From Panorpa germanica (taxonomy: Eukaryota > Arthropoda > Insecta > Mecoptera > Panorpidae), in assembly GCA_963678705.1 (NCBI GenBank), contig OY783209.1:10726001-10790000 (forward strand): a stretch of DNA of 64,000 nucleotides. Direction: 5' to 3'. The position numbers and the translations under genes were made by a program. The notes beneath the pieces are model-generated. The model had not been told where the DNA came from, made no database searches, and saw only the letters and a list, made by a program, of their open reading frames with translations. Shown here piece by piece: positions 49,001 through 60,800 of the stretch. The stretch's first letter is position 1. Each line of letters begins with the position of its first letter.

Positions 49001-52000
49001 CGAACCAACTGCAGGCATGGATCCCGCAGCACGTAAATCGCTATGGGCCTTACTACAACGGGAAAAACAAGGTAAACACAAGGTCACATGTGCACATTGC
49101 ATTTCTAATAAAACGATGCAATTCCTTTTGTGAAACATTTAGGTAATTTGCAGGGCGTACCATTTTGCTGACAACTCATTTCATGGATGAAGCTGATTTA
49201 TTAGGCGATCGAATCGCCATTATGGCTGGTGGAAAATTAATTTGTGTTGGATCTTCGTCATTTCTCAAAAAGAAATTCACTGAAGGTTTTCAACTTGTCA
49301 TAACCAAAGACCCATCGTGCGATAGTAGTGAAGTTACAGAGTTGCTAAGGAAATATATTCCATCAGTTGACGTAAAAAGTGATATAGGCTCCGAGTTGCG
49401 TTACGTGTTAAGCGAGGAATTTTCTAATAAATTCGAACAAATGTTGAGTGATTTAGAAAAATCTTCGACTAATTTAAAACTCTTTACTTATCAAATTTCT
49501 TCACCAACTTTAGCTGATGTTTTTATGAAAGCTGGAGCTGATAATACAAATACTGAAGATATTATAGACATTGAAGGTTAAAAATTATCAGTGTTTTATA
49601 TTTTCTCAATGTCATACCATCGTCAACATTCCATTTTTCTTTTTACTCTATAGACGATCCTCGGGAATCAAGCCAACACATTTTGGAAGGCAGACCCTTA
49701 GTAATCAATCAGTATTACTCCATGTTTATGAAGAAAATATTAATTACAGTTAGAACTTGGCCGCTCTTGTTCATACAAATTATTATACCACTGGTATTTT
49801 TAACTATCGCCCTTTCATTAAACTATATATTTGAAAGTAAGTTATTTTCTAATTAACTAACCAGTAAAAACACTTAGTTCTAACCGTTACTTGTCAAAGT
49901 AAGTTAGGTTGTACGTTATCATTTACTAGTGTTTTCGTCAAACAGAAAAAGGAAATGATCCGCCATTAAAAATATACCTCAATTCTTATGGTAACACAAT
50001 GACAACGGTAAGCTATGATGAGGACTTAAATTTACTCCAGGCAAAGATAAAAATGGAATATGAGAATACCATTAAGAATCTCTCCAAATCTCATGAAATA
50101 TGTGATATTAAAAGCAGAGAAATGAACGAATATATATTAGAAGAGGTTGGTTATAAAATGATTGATTGCATGGAGTCAAACTGAAGTAAAGTGTAAAATG
50201 TATCAATTTTCAGAGTTTAAAATCTTTCCAAATTGTTAATTCGAAATATATAGTAGGTGCTACGTTCACTTCTTTAACACTGAATGCGTGGTTTAATGAT
50301 AAAGCGTTGCATGCTATACCGCTATCTTTGAATCTAATGCACAATGCTATTCTTAAAGCAACGGCAGGAATTGAATATGGAATAGAAGTTATTAATTATC
50401 CGCTTCCCTTCAAACCAAATTCGCAAGTAAGAAAATTTGAGTTATACGTCTAGATATCTTCGCAACTACAATAATCAAGAAAACACTTTTTCCAGGCAAT
50501 GATGATGCAAATTATACTTCTAACAGGATCTAATCTTGGAGTATTTTTGGGCTTTAGCATGTGCTTTGTATCTTCGGTCTATATCATCTTCATTATAAAG
50601 GTAATACACCATCTTGTTGGCTCACAACTTTTCTTTAATCTTTAAATTTCTCATAGGAACGTGTCGGCAAAATGAAGCATTTGCAATTTGTCAGTGGCGT
50701 AGGAGTTCTTCCATTTTGGATTCCTGCGATGATTTGTGATTATATGACCTTTTACCTTACGATCTTAATTCTCGTGATGTATTTCGGAGCTTTTCAAGAA
50801 CAAGGATTCTCAACCTTTGAAGAATTATGTACGTCTTTCACAAAATATAAATTTTTATTTTTTTTTATTTCTCCTATGGTTTCAGCAAATCTGCCTAAGT
50901 AGGCAATAAGCTCCTTACATGATTAAATAATTAAGACATGTAAGAGAAACATTCCAGTGAATGCCCTCTTATTTTTATATACAATGAACTAGTATAATAT
51001 ATGATACATTGAACACCCTATCGAGGACATAAAGCTAAGTCTGCGGGGTTCCCTGTTCTCACACACGTCCAGTTGATTCGCCAACGCATTGGGATGGTTG
51101 ATTAATCTATCACTATATTTTGTACTGGATATATTTCATCTTTGATGGATGCTATTGGCAAGTCTTTCTGGATGACTTCGTTAGTGACGTAGTATTGTGC
51201 ATCTACAATGAGTCGCAGTACTTTATTTTGAAATCGCTGGATTGTGGCTATATTGGAGTTGCATGCAGTACCCCAAAGCTGAATTCCGTAAGTCCAGAAG
51301 GGTTTCAGAATGGTTTTATATATAAGTACTTTGTTGTCCAGAGAGAGTTTTGACTTTCGATCAATTATCCAATACATTTTCCTGATTTTAAGACCAAGCT
51401 GCTTAAGCTTTGTAAAAATGTGCTTTTGCCAGGTAAGCCTTCTGTCCAAATGTATACCGAGATATTTAGCGTCATTGGATTGTGGAATTACACAATTATT
51501 TATTTTCACAGGCGGGTAAGTTTCTCTGCGCGTGGAAAATTTTACATGCGTTGATTTAGTTTCGTTTGCTTTTATTCGCCATTTCTTGAGCCATTCTTGA
51601 ATCATATCAAGGTTAGTCTGTAGATTCCGTGATGCCGATACTGGGTCTGTGTGTGATGCTAATATAGCAGTATCGTCTGGAAACGTACCAACGGTAATTT
51701 CTGTTGTAGTTGAGAAATCGGCAGTGTAGAGCAGATATAGTGTGGGTCGTAGGACACTTCCCTGAGGGACTCCTGACTGGATGGGTTTCAACTCAGTACA
51801 TTCGCTACCTATTTTAACCATGAAGTGCCTATTAGTCATGTATGATCTCAATAGTTGATAATCTTGGTACGGAAGTATTTTTTTCAGTTTATATTGAAGA
51901 CCTATATGCCACACTTTGTCGAAGGCTTGGGCTATGTCTAGAAAAGCTGCTGAACAATATCTTTTGGCATTTACATATCTATTAATTGTGTTAACCAACC

Positions 52001-55000
52001 GATGAACTTGTTCTATAGTACCGTGCTTATTGCGGAAGCCAAACTGATGTTCGGGTATTAGCTTTTTTCATTAATAATACATTTTAACCTCTTAACGTAT
52101 ATTTTTTCAAATAATTTCAATAGCATCGGCAGTAAACTTATGGGCCTATAGGAAGTAACCTCTTCCGGTTTTTTCGTAGGTTTCGGAATCATAATTATTT
52201 GAGCAACCTTCCAACTACTTGGATAATAGTTGGTTCTAAGAATTGCATTAAAAATGAAAGTAATTAGTTTTATACATTTTTTAGATAGTTCGAATATTAT
52301 CTTTCCTGTGATTATGTAACCGTATATTACAAAACCGGGTAATTTCCTAATATCGATTTCTTTTACTATTGTTTCCCAAGTTTTTCCTTGGTTGCAATTT
52401 TTCTATGAGGAAAATTCATTTGGAAAGGGCTGTCCAGAAAATCCAAAATACAATTTTCTTCTTCTGCAGCCGTTTCTGAAGGATACGGTTTGAACACTTC
52501 ATGCAGATGATTAGCAAACATCGTAGCCTTTTCTTTGTCATTCCTTGCCCATTCATTTTTATCATCTTTGATAGGAAGGTTGTGTATTTCTGGTCTTTTA
52601 ATCTTCCTTGTTGCTTTCCACAGCGAGTACTCCGTAACTTCCGATGATGTAAAAGTGTTCCTTCTTGTTGTTGTGTTTTGGTGGACAATAAATTGCTGAG
52701 ATTGTTACTGGGCTAACTTCATTTTCAATAGTAATACTGGTGGCCTGTAAATAATCCAATGCAAACTTCTCTCTTTCATGATGTGCAATACTGTCTTTTA
52801 TAATTATTGCAGTTCCACCATGTGCATTACCATCCGGATGTCTAGTGTGACATATTTTATATTTTGGAATACTAATGTAATGCCGTTCAGTGAAGTGGGT
52901 CTCTGATACCATCATGATATCTATGTCTTGGTCAATTAAAAAAAAAATTTAGTTTTCGAGAGTGTTGGTGTAAACTGTTTGAGTTCCAAACAGACAATTT
53001 ATACTTTTGTTGTTTATAGTTTTGTTGTTGTGCTGTCATTAGGCCAATTTACTAACTACGACAGTAAGTAGCATGAGCATCGTCCCCATCTGTTCCATGA
53101 GGCACAAAATATGACAGATTTTATATTTGTATGAAATTGAATTTTATAAGATTTGAAATCAAAAGTTTATTTATGCACTCATTTTCTAGCTTACCTTTTG
53201 ATGGCTTTGATGATGTTTGGGTTTTCGATGCTACCTCTGACGTATATAGCGGCGTATTTCTTTTCTATACCACCCACTGGCTTTGTAAAAATGGTAGCGG
53301 TGTTTACAATCTTAGGTATAAAATTGAATTTTTATTTTCATACATATAGCCTTGCTTTTCCTATTTTTGTAGGTCAGGGCTAATTATTTATTTGAAAATA
53401 AAATATTTCGTAATATTTACAGGCCCATTTCTGTATTTCGCTACTCACATAATGCGCAAAATGCTCGACTTACACGATGAAGCAGATTTAATTGAAAAAA
53501 TAGGTTTGCTTGTTCCTCACTTCGCAGTTATTCTTGCAATTCAAAATTTGAATGACATTGCTCTTAGAACCGAAGTAAGTTTCTTGTAACCAATATTTAA
53601 GGAGCATAAGGAGTTGAGAGTATAGAATAATAAATAATCCTACGATTCTATTTGTTTCTTAGATATGCCACATGATGTGCACAAATGCCAACATTTGCGA
53701 TTTTGAAACACAATGCAACATACAGCCTCTTTGTTGCTATCGTAAGTGCTAAATTCTACTATGTAATGATAGTAATACATGTAACCCACTCCTTCTCTGT
53801 ACCTCTGCCATCCATCATCTTCCTCCATACTCGTGCAATTAAAATTCGTGATTTTTTAGTTTTGGAAGAGAATTACTATTTGATGTGGGACAATCCTGGT
53901 CTTGGGAAAGTCTTAATCTATATGATGGTCGAAGGACTTGTTTGTTTCTTCGTTCTGCTCTTAATTGAATATCAACTTATCACATGTGCTCTTTATAGAA
54001 TTCAATCAATATTAATATGTAAGATATTTTGTTTAATGTCGCATACTTTTATAGCAGTTTGTTGTTGACCACCTTAATGTCTAATAATATAATTCTAGGG
54101 ATAAAAGATCAGGTGACCAAGCTGAACGCTGTTATAGGTATTTTTCAACTTTTATTACTATATATATAAATATATATTCAGGGCCGGCCCGAAAAAACAC
54201 GGGTCCGATGTAAAGTTGACTTGCGGGATCTTTAGTATACAATAAATTTTAATTTCTTGCATTTGACTATTTATAACATTGAACAAATTAGTACAATAAG
54301 GAATACATGAAGCGGATAAATAATTTAATTATTATTAATAAATAAATAATAACAATTATTATAAAAAGAAATTTGGTAGGCAAATAGTCGACCACTGGTA
54401 GAAATGTCGACCACTTTCTTTTGAGTATAAATCGTGATTATTTGTACATCTCTCAATTTTAATGACATTCTTAAGAACACCATCAAAATAATTTGTAAGA
54501 AACGCAAGTAATTCTATGATTCCTAACATGATAGAAAATGCAATAGATGAAGATGAAGATGAAAGTGAATATCAAGATGAAATTGAAGATGAAGATGAAG
54601 ATGAAAATAAAGATGAAGCGGTATTGGCAGAAAAAGATAAAGTGGACTCACTGGATCACAATGAAATTAAGAACTATGATCTAGTAATGAAAAACTTGAC
54701 CAAATATTATAAAAGACTTCTTGTTGTGAATAAGATAAGTGTAGCCGTCAAATCGGAATGCTTCGGATTGCTTGGGAGCAATGGTGCTGGGAAGACAACA
54801 ATCTTTAAGATGTTAACAGGCGATGTATCGATATCTAGTGGAATGGCTTGGGTCAAAGGCCTATCTGTAAAGACCGACAGCGTAGAAGTTAACAAACTGA
54901 TTGGTACAAATTTAGAGAGAGATATGATTTATTTACTCTTTACTCTTTGCAAAGTAACATTTTTTTTATATTTAGGATACTGTCCACAATTTCATGGTCT

Positions 55001-56570
55001 CAATGACAACTTAACTGGTAGGGAGAATCTGGAAATCTTTTGTTTACTTCGCGGAATTAAAAGAGAAGAAACTTCCAATGTTTCTGTTAAACTTGCAAAA
55101 GACCTAAACTTTATTGAACATATTGACAAAAAGGTAATTTGAAGGTTTAACAATGTAGTGTTATGATATGAATACATGAGTATTAAAATATCTACCAGAA
55201 ACTGGCTTCGACCCCAGATTTTCTGTTTAGTACACAGACGCTTTAAAACCAAGCTATCTCTGGCAAAAATGTTTACTTATTTTTAATTGAAGACAGAACT
55301 CGTTGCATTGGTCGTTGAACAAAGAAGGTTTCATTAGTGCTGCCTAGCTGTACATACAGTTTCTTTATTGAATCAGTTGTCAATTCATAGAAAAGTCGCA
55401 ATCGCTGGATATTTCTATTTAATTGAATTCTATTTTAAATGTCGAATGTATCATAGGTCAGTGAATACAGTGGAGGGAACAAAAGAAAAATAAGCACCGC
55501 AGTCGCTCTCATCGGGAATCCAGGTGTTATTTATTTGGATGAACCAACAGCTGGTAATTAATTAAAAACCTAATAAACAACTGCATTTGCAGGGTTTTGT
55601 CCTTTTAGTTCTCCTTGCACTTTAAATAAATACTGCAGTGTTTAAATATAAAATAATTGCAAATTTGTGGTTCTAATAGCTAGCTTTATTTAGTTAGCAT
55701 ATTGTATAAAAACAGGAATGGATATATCGGCGAAAAGAAATTTCTGGAACGCTGTGTGCAAAGTGCGCGCATTGGGCAGGTGCATCATCCTAACCTCCAA
55801 CAGTATGGAAGAATGTGAAATTTTATGTAACAGATTGGCAATTATGGTCAACGGAACATTTGTGTGTCTGGGGTCTACAGAACAATTAAAAAAGAAATTT
55901 AGTTCGGGTAAGAAATAAATTGAGTTATTCATTTTTTATGTATTTATTATGAAATAACTTAAAAAATTTGACCTCGTAGTGATGAAAGGTAATAAGCTAA
56001 AAAACTTATTTTAAAAAGAAAATTGCAAACTAGTTTCCTCTTAAATATCAAATATAAGATTGTTATAAATATTCATATTATTATTTTTCAGGAATTACTT
56101 TAACTATAAAACTGTTGAAAATGAAAATATCTGCAGATCAGGATGTCACTAACAGGGACAAGTTCTACACTGATAGATTAGACAAAGTGAAGAATTTCAT
56201 TACTAAAAACTTTCCACAAGCTACACTACAGTTAGTACAAACAAGTATTTTGTCATTTATTTACAACTAGAAGACTTTCCAAGAAAATATAGCCCGTCTT
56301 TTGAAATTGCTTAGACAAAAGTTTATTATTTACTTTATTAAGGGAATTAATTATTAAACAAATAGTATTTTAGCCATTTCCTAATTTATTTTTAGGGATG
56401 AATATCAATGTGTCCTTGTGTACGAAATACCAATTTCTGAAGCTCCAGGATCAAAGATTTTTGGAGTAGTCAACAAAGCAAGAGACGAACTAGAAATTGA
56501 AGATTACAACGTGGGGCACACTAGTCTACAACAAGTCTTCATTTCATACATAAATAAACAAAGATATTAA
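46013..56570 (+). CDS. ABCA-2: full ABCA-type lipid transporter, 1721 aa
   Basis: Same 28-exon structure as ABCA-1: 46013-46209, 46378-46648, 46731-46949, 47031-47246, 47326-47469, 47563-47689, 47779-47968, 48037-48239, 48304-48525, 48599-48828, 48906-49071, 49154-49576, 49654-49836, 49946-50145, 50214-50426, 50496-50600, 50657-50828, 53190-53315, 53423-53574, 53663-53741, 53860-54018, 54099-54137, 54535-54903, 54976-55133, 55457-55553, 55716-55907, 56092-56230, 56396-56570 (5166 bases, open). Both NBDs keep Walker A, signature and Walker B. Exon 19 is one codon longer than in ABCA-1 and differs at the same place. Intron 17 is expanded by a jockey-type LINE. It retains AATAAA 56 bases after the stop. 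The family is known to export or flip phospholipids and sterols. The substrate here is not deducible. Confidence 0.93.
51102..51998 (-). pseudogene. LINE reverse transcriptase fragment
   Basis: 298 codons with reverse transcriptase blocks [22 protein letters not shown] and F-P-D-D-T-A-I-L-A, followed by the thumb region (Y-L-G-I-H-L-D). The catalytic box reads F-P-D-D rather than the usual F/Y-A-D-D, consistent with decay. Jockey-clade organisation. Confidence 0.9.
52416..52915 (-). pseudogene. LINE endonuclease and linker fragments, frameshifted
   Basis: The frame at 52598-52915 shows an apurinic-type endonuclease piece ([19 protein letters not shown]). The adjoining frame at 52416-52688 overlaps it out of register, showing a frameshift. 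The N-terminal endonuclease residues are missing because the element is truncated. Confidence 0.75.
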
Positions 56571-57115
56571 CAATTTTGTGTTTTAAATGACTTATAATTA
56601 ATTTATATTTCACAGCTAATTATGAAATAAAATATGCTAAAGTTGATGGGGTCTGTATTTGTTTTAATTAATTTAATGCACTATGTAATAGATACATCAA
56701 ATATACATCAGCAATTAGTTACTTATTCCTAGATCCAAGATCACTCGCTATTTTGGATTTCCAATTATTATACGCGCCCCAAATTTCAACCTTCTATCTT
56801 TTCTATTTCAAGAGAAAATTATATTTTGACAGTTTATTAGATGCGCAGTAGCAAAATAACTGCTAACTCTCAGCCAGGTGTTCCATTTCCTGTTCTAGTA
56901 GTATAAAAAACTTTTGTGCAAAATGGGTTTGTGTCCTCATTTTTTAGAGGTCGATTTTTCAATTGTTAATTGAAATTGATGTTAATAAATGTGTATTGGC
57001 GCGTCTATTTTATTAAATATCTAAATGTTGACGGAGATATAGCAATTAAAAATTTGAATTGTAGTTTTAGCGCTAGAGATGATCGACCATATTTTTATGA
57101 CGTGAAATGCATTTT
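56571..57115. other. ABCA-2 3' flank
   Basis: Holds AATAAA at 56626-56631, the likely ABCA-2 poly(A) signal. The remainder is AT-rich with no supported gene. This flank is absent after ABCA-1. Confidence 0.6.
56626..56631 (+). terminator. Poly(A) signal of ABCA-2
   Basis: AATAAA 56 bases after the ABCA-2 stop codon, beyond the point where the ABCA-1 flank diverges. Confidence 0.6.
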
Positions 57116-57560
57116 AACGTCAGTTATTTGTTGAGTAGGTCAGTGCTGTGGTAATGTTTTGTAGCTGTTAGTAGTCAAATAATCAAATCAAGTCAAAGAA
57201 TAATAAGTTTTTATTTTATTTAACCCTGTTACGGCAGACATAATATTGAAATTTTATTGTTTCTTGAAATAGCTGTAAATAATATTTGATATTTTGATAT
57301 ATAAATACATATAGCAGAGATTTATGAGCTGTAAGGTTGGTAGCGGTTGTGATATCACATGATGTCACATGCAATGGGAATGTGCACTACGTTGAATCCC
57401 TTTAATAATTAAAGAGACAAAATGAGTTTTTTAATTGTTAATATCTCCTAACATATAAGGAGTTATTAAAAAATAATTGGACATTTGAGATTCAAGTATT
57501 CCACTTTATCAATATATAGTACACTTTTATAGAAATTAAGACATAGGACACAAGCCCATT
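57116..57560. repeat. Duplicated intergenic spacer, copy 2 (matches 1-450)
   Basis: Direct repeat of the window start. It lies upstream of gene F exon 1. Similarity ends near 57560, about 320 bases before the gene F ATG. Confidence 0.85.
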
Positions 57561-57883
57561 ATAACGAGCCTAAAATACATACTCAAAATGCTTTACCAGC
57601 AGATATGATTTCTCATCAGAATAATTTGTATGATCTCTAAAATAACAAAAGCTGCTCAGCTTTACAGCACATAGGCCACTCCCCACTCCAAAATAAAACA
57701 AATACTTATAAATTAAATTAATTATTTTAACGGTCGATTCAAAATTAAAGTGTAAAGACAGAATACGTCGTATGTCAAATGCGATCAACATATTAAAGGA
57801 TTACTTTATAAACATTTCACCAAAAATAAAAAATTAAATTGTCAGTGTTTTTAAAAAATAAGACGAACTCAACGTATAAGACT
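57561..57883. other. 5' flank of gene F
   Basis: AT-rich interval with no exon. The TCGTTGTGT motif seen before B, C and D was not found. Confidence 0.5.
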
Positions 57884-60800
57884 ATGTCTTACATAACGCA
57901 AAGGGGGCAGAGATATGGGGGCGTCATTTTGTATAACATCTGCAAATCGACACGAGAACAAAAGAGATGCGAGGGTCGTCTTAAAAGATTCGATTCTTGT
58001 GTGGACGCACGAGCCTGGAACGTCAATGAGAATATTAGAAGCACCTTTCTAATGGATTACGTGAACAGCTTTCCAGAGAATACCTCCGACATACTTGCTG
58101 AAGGGGTTAAGTTTTGAATCTCTTTTATAGAAAATTGTAAACGGAATTTGCGAGTTGGTTTTAATAATTCATATGATATTTATTCTGAAATTTTCACATA
58201 GCTTAATATTATAAATGTAATGTAACCGATAGCTAAAAGCTTATTTTACAGGTGTGCTACATCATACCTGACCGTTGTAAATTATTTAAGATTGCGACAA
58301 CAGTTTTATATAAATTACGACTTAGTTCACAATCTATTTCTAACTGGTATGTAATTAAATTTATTTTGCAGGATCCGATTGCATTAGAAATTGGAAGTGC
58401 ACCAAAGAAAAATGAACTGTTAGAGACGAGTGAACAAAAGTTGGAATATGTTGTTGCAGAAAACAATTGTCTACGTAAAAAATTGGCTCAGTGCGAAGAA
58501 AATCTTAGCACATGCCAAGCTCGGTTGAGTACTTTTTACGAAAACATATATACGACGATACCAACAGAATTAAGCAATATTGAAGATAAATTACAAAAAC
58601 ATAATCTTTCGTTCAAAGAACAAATAGAAATATATAAAAACCAAGTAAATTTACTTAATAGTTATCGCAAATCGAAACACTTACTAAAAGAACAAATTGA
58701 TTCACTTAAATGTCAAATTAACGAGAATGCGGGAAACGAAAAGAAAGACACTTCTAACACATTGTTATTAAACCACCTGACTGAAGAAGAATCCGCAAGT
58801 ATTAATCAATTGCAGCAGATGGTTACTGAACTGAAAACCACAATATCAAATCTGCAACCCATTAGAAAAGAGCGAGACAGTCTTCGCAATGAGATTAAAA
58901 TGTTAAACGCCAAAATCGCAAAGATCGACAAGAATTACATGAAACAGTTAAATAGCATTAAACAGGAACGCGGGGAAGCTGGAGGGGAGGGACAATTAAC
59001 GCAGTTATTGGTGAAACTCCAACACACTGATCAACTGAATAAGGAAAGAAATTTATTGGTCGAGCAAGTAAACTATCTTAAGTCAGAGAATAAAAATCTG
59101 TTTAATGAAAAGAGATTATTGCAGCAATCAGTAGCATGTATAGCAAGTGAAAGAGATATGCTCCTTGCTCAAATTCAAAAAATGCAGTTAGAATCTACAC
59201 TAGATAGTCCCAAAAGCAATGATACATCAAATATGGTGAAAGAATTAAAGAAGCAGGTGCAGACGCGCATGAATTCTGAAAGAAATCTTAAAAAAGAGTT
59301 AAAGAAGAGAGGGAGCACTACAATGATGCAGAAGAATTTAATTAAAAGACTTACAGATCTCATAAGTAACATGATTTTTGAAAAGGTACAATTATTGTTG
59401 GGAAATGTTCATTGTGTAGTTTTAATTAGTAACAAATGTGATTTTAATATCACGTTTTCTTTTTAGGAACACCTAGAACTGTCTCTAAGTGACATGACCC
59501 TAGAATTCAATGAAGTTGCTAGTGAGCTATCGCTAGTTAAAGAGGAAGTTAAAGAAATCAAGTTGAAAGCAACTGGAATGCCATCCCCATCCATGATGAC
59601 AGAAGAACATAAAATGCAAATGGAAAGAAAAGTGGAAAATATATCTCAAAAAACAGGACAAACTGAGGAAAATGTAATACAGAATGATATATCTGTAGTA
59701 AAGAATGAAGATAATAGCAACTTAGAAGTATGCTATCTGTTAGAAATGCTAGTTCACAATATTAGAGAGAAACATGAAGAAAATAAAATGTTACAAAACG
59801 TGAGAGATGGTAAGTTCAACAGTTCGGTACAAATACCTGAACCGAATTACGCGCTCTCCGAGTACGACTTTGGCAATTGTATTAGATGCAGTAGATTGAA
59901 AAAACTGTTTGATAAGTTGAAAGATCTTGAAAATATAAATAGAAATCTTAGAAAAAGTATTAGTGGCATAAGTGAAGATAAGTGTAAACTCTTAGATAAG
60001 TCAGTAGATAAAAGAACTAGTGCACAGAGTGAGCAATCAATACAGCGAATACCAGTAGATGAGATGAATAATGAATCCAAACTGACAAAGATTGTCGAAG
60101 AAAAAGATTCCAAAGAAAATCAAACGATTTCAAACGATTCAAACGAAGAAATTTCTGCAGGATTAAATCAGACATGGATGGTGCAAAAAAGAGATTCAGC
60201 AAAGATTGTTGAACAGAACGAACACATTATGCTATATCCATTATACGCAATAGAATTAGATAAAGCAAAAAGAGCAAAAGTAAATAAAAATCCACCTGAT
60301 AAGAGAACAGCAGTAAAGTCAATCGAAATACAAACAGATGCACACTTCAATCGATCTGATGCAGCATTGCAGATCGTTCGGAAAAATGTTGCTTTTTTTG
60401 GTGAGGATAAATCGGTAGAAACAGATGTAAAGTTTACAGATCTAGAAGCATCTACTAGCGAAACATTGTTTGTTGAACAAGCAAATTTACCTATAGCAGA
60501 TGAACCTAGTGTGTTTCCAGGAGGAGTACCTGTTAACAAAGATATTAAAGTTGTATTGGATATCGCACAACAGTCAAGAGAAGATGCTCATTCTGTACAG
60601 CTTGAACCATCAAATCCAGTCCAATTGTCGCAAATCGAGCTGGAAACATATGCTACTCAAACGCCTTCAGTACGGGACGTGGCGCAAAATACGGCAAAGC
60701 ATGAACTAAAAATTATTGGAAATGATTCATCAATTGTTATTGAGGAAGAGTCACAAATATTTGAATTAATGCCTAATAGATCGCTATTAGTACAAGTTGA

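Larger units (their letters stand above)
50849..53102 (-). mobile_element. 5'-truncated jockey-type LINE in ABCA-2 intron 17
   Basis: An insertion of 2254 bases relative to ABCA-1, flanked by the 10-bp direct repeat CACAAAATAT (50839-50848 and 53103-53112). On the minus strand the order is endonuclease, linker, reverse transcriptase, A-rich tail (a T/A-rich run on the plus strand at 50849-50870). The reading frame is broken in several places, so the copy is dead. Confidence 0.93.
40238..56584 (+). repeat. Tandem segmental duplication, copy 2
   Basis: Copy of 25782-40237. The left junction fuses ABCA-1 3' flank (ending gtgtttt at 40234) to gene E exon 5 (from 40238) with three bases, gtt, between them. 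At the right end the sequence continues into unique ABCA-2 3' flank. It is longer than copy 1 because of the hAT/LTR and LINE insertions. Confidence 0.9.

Noticed and set aside
58252-58346. Extra exon of gene F before 58372
   Set aside because: It would leave a 25-base intron. Splicing 58105 directly to 58372 keeps phase 0 and gives the family coiled-coil start.
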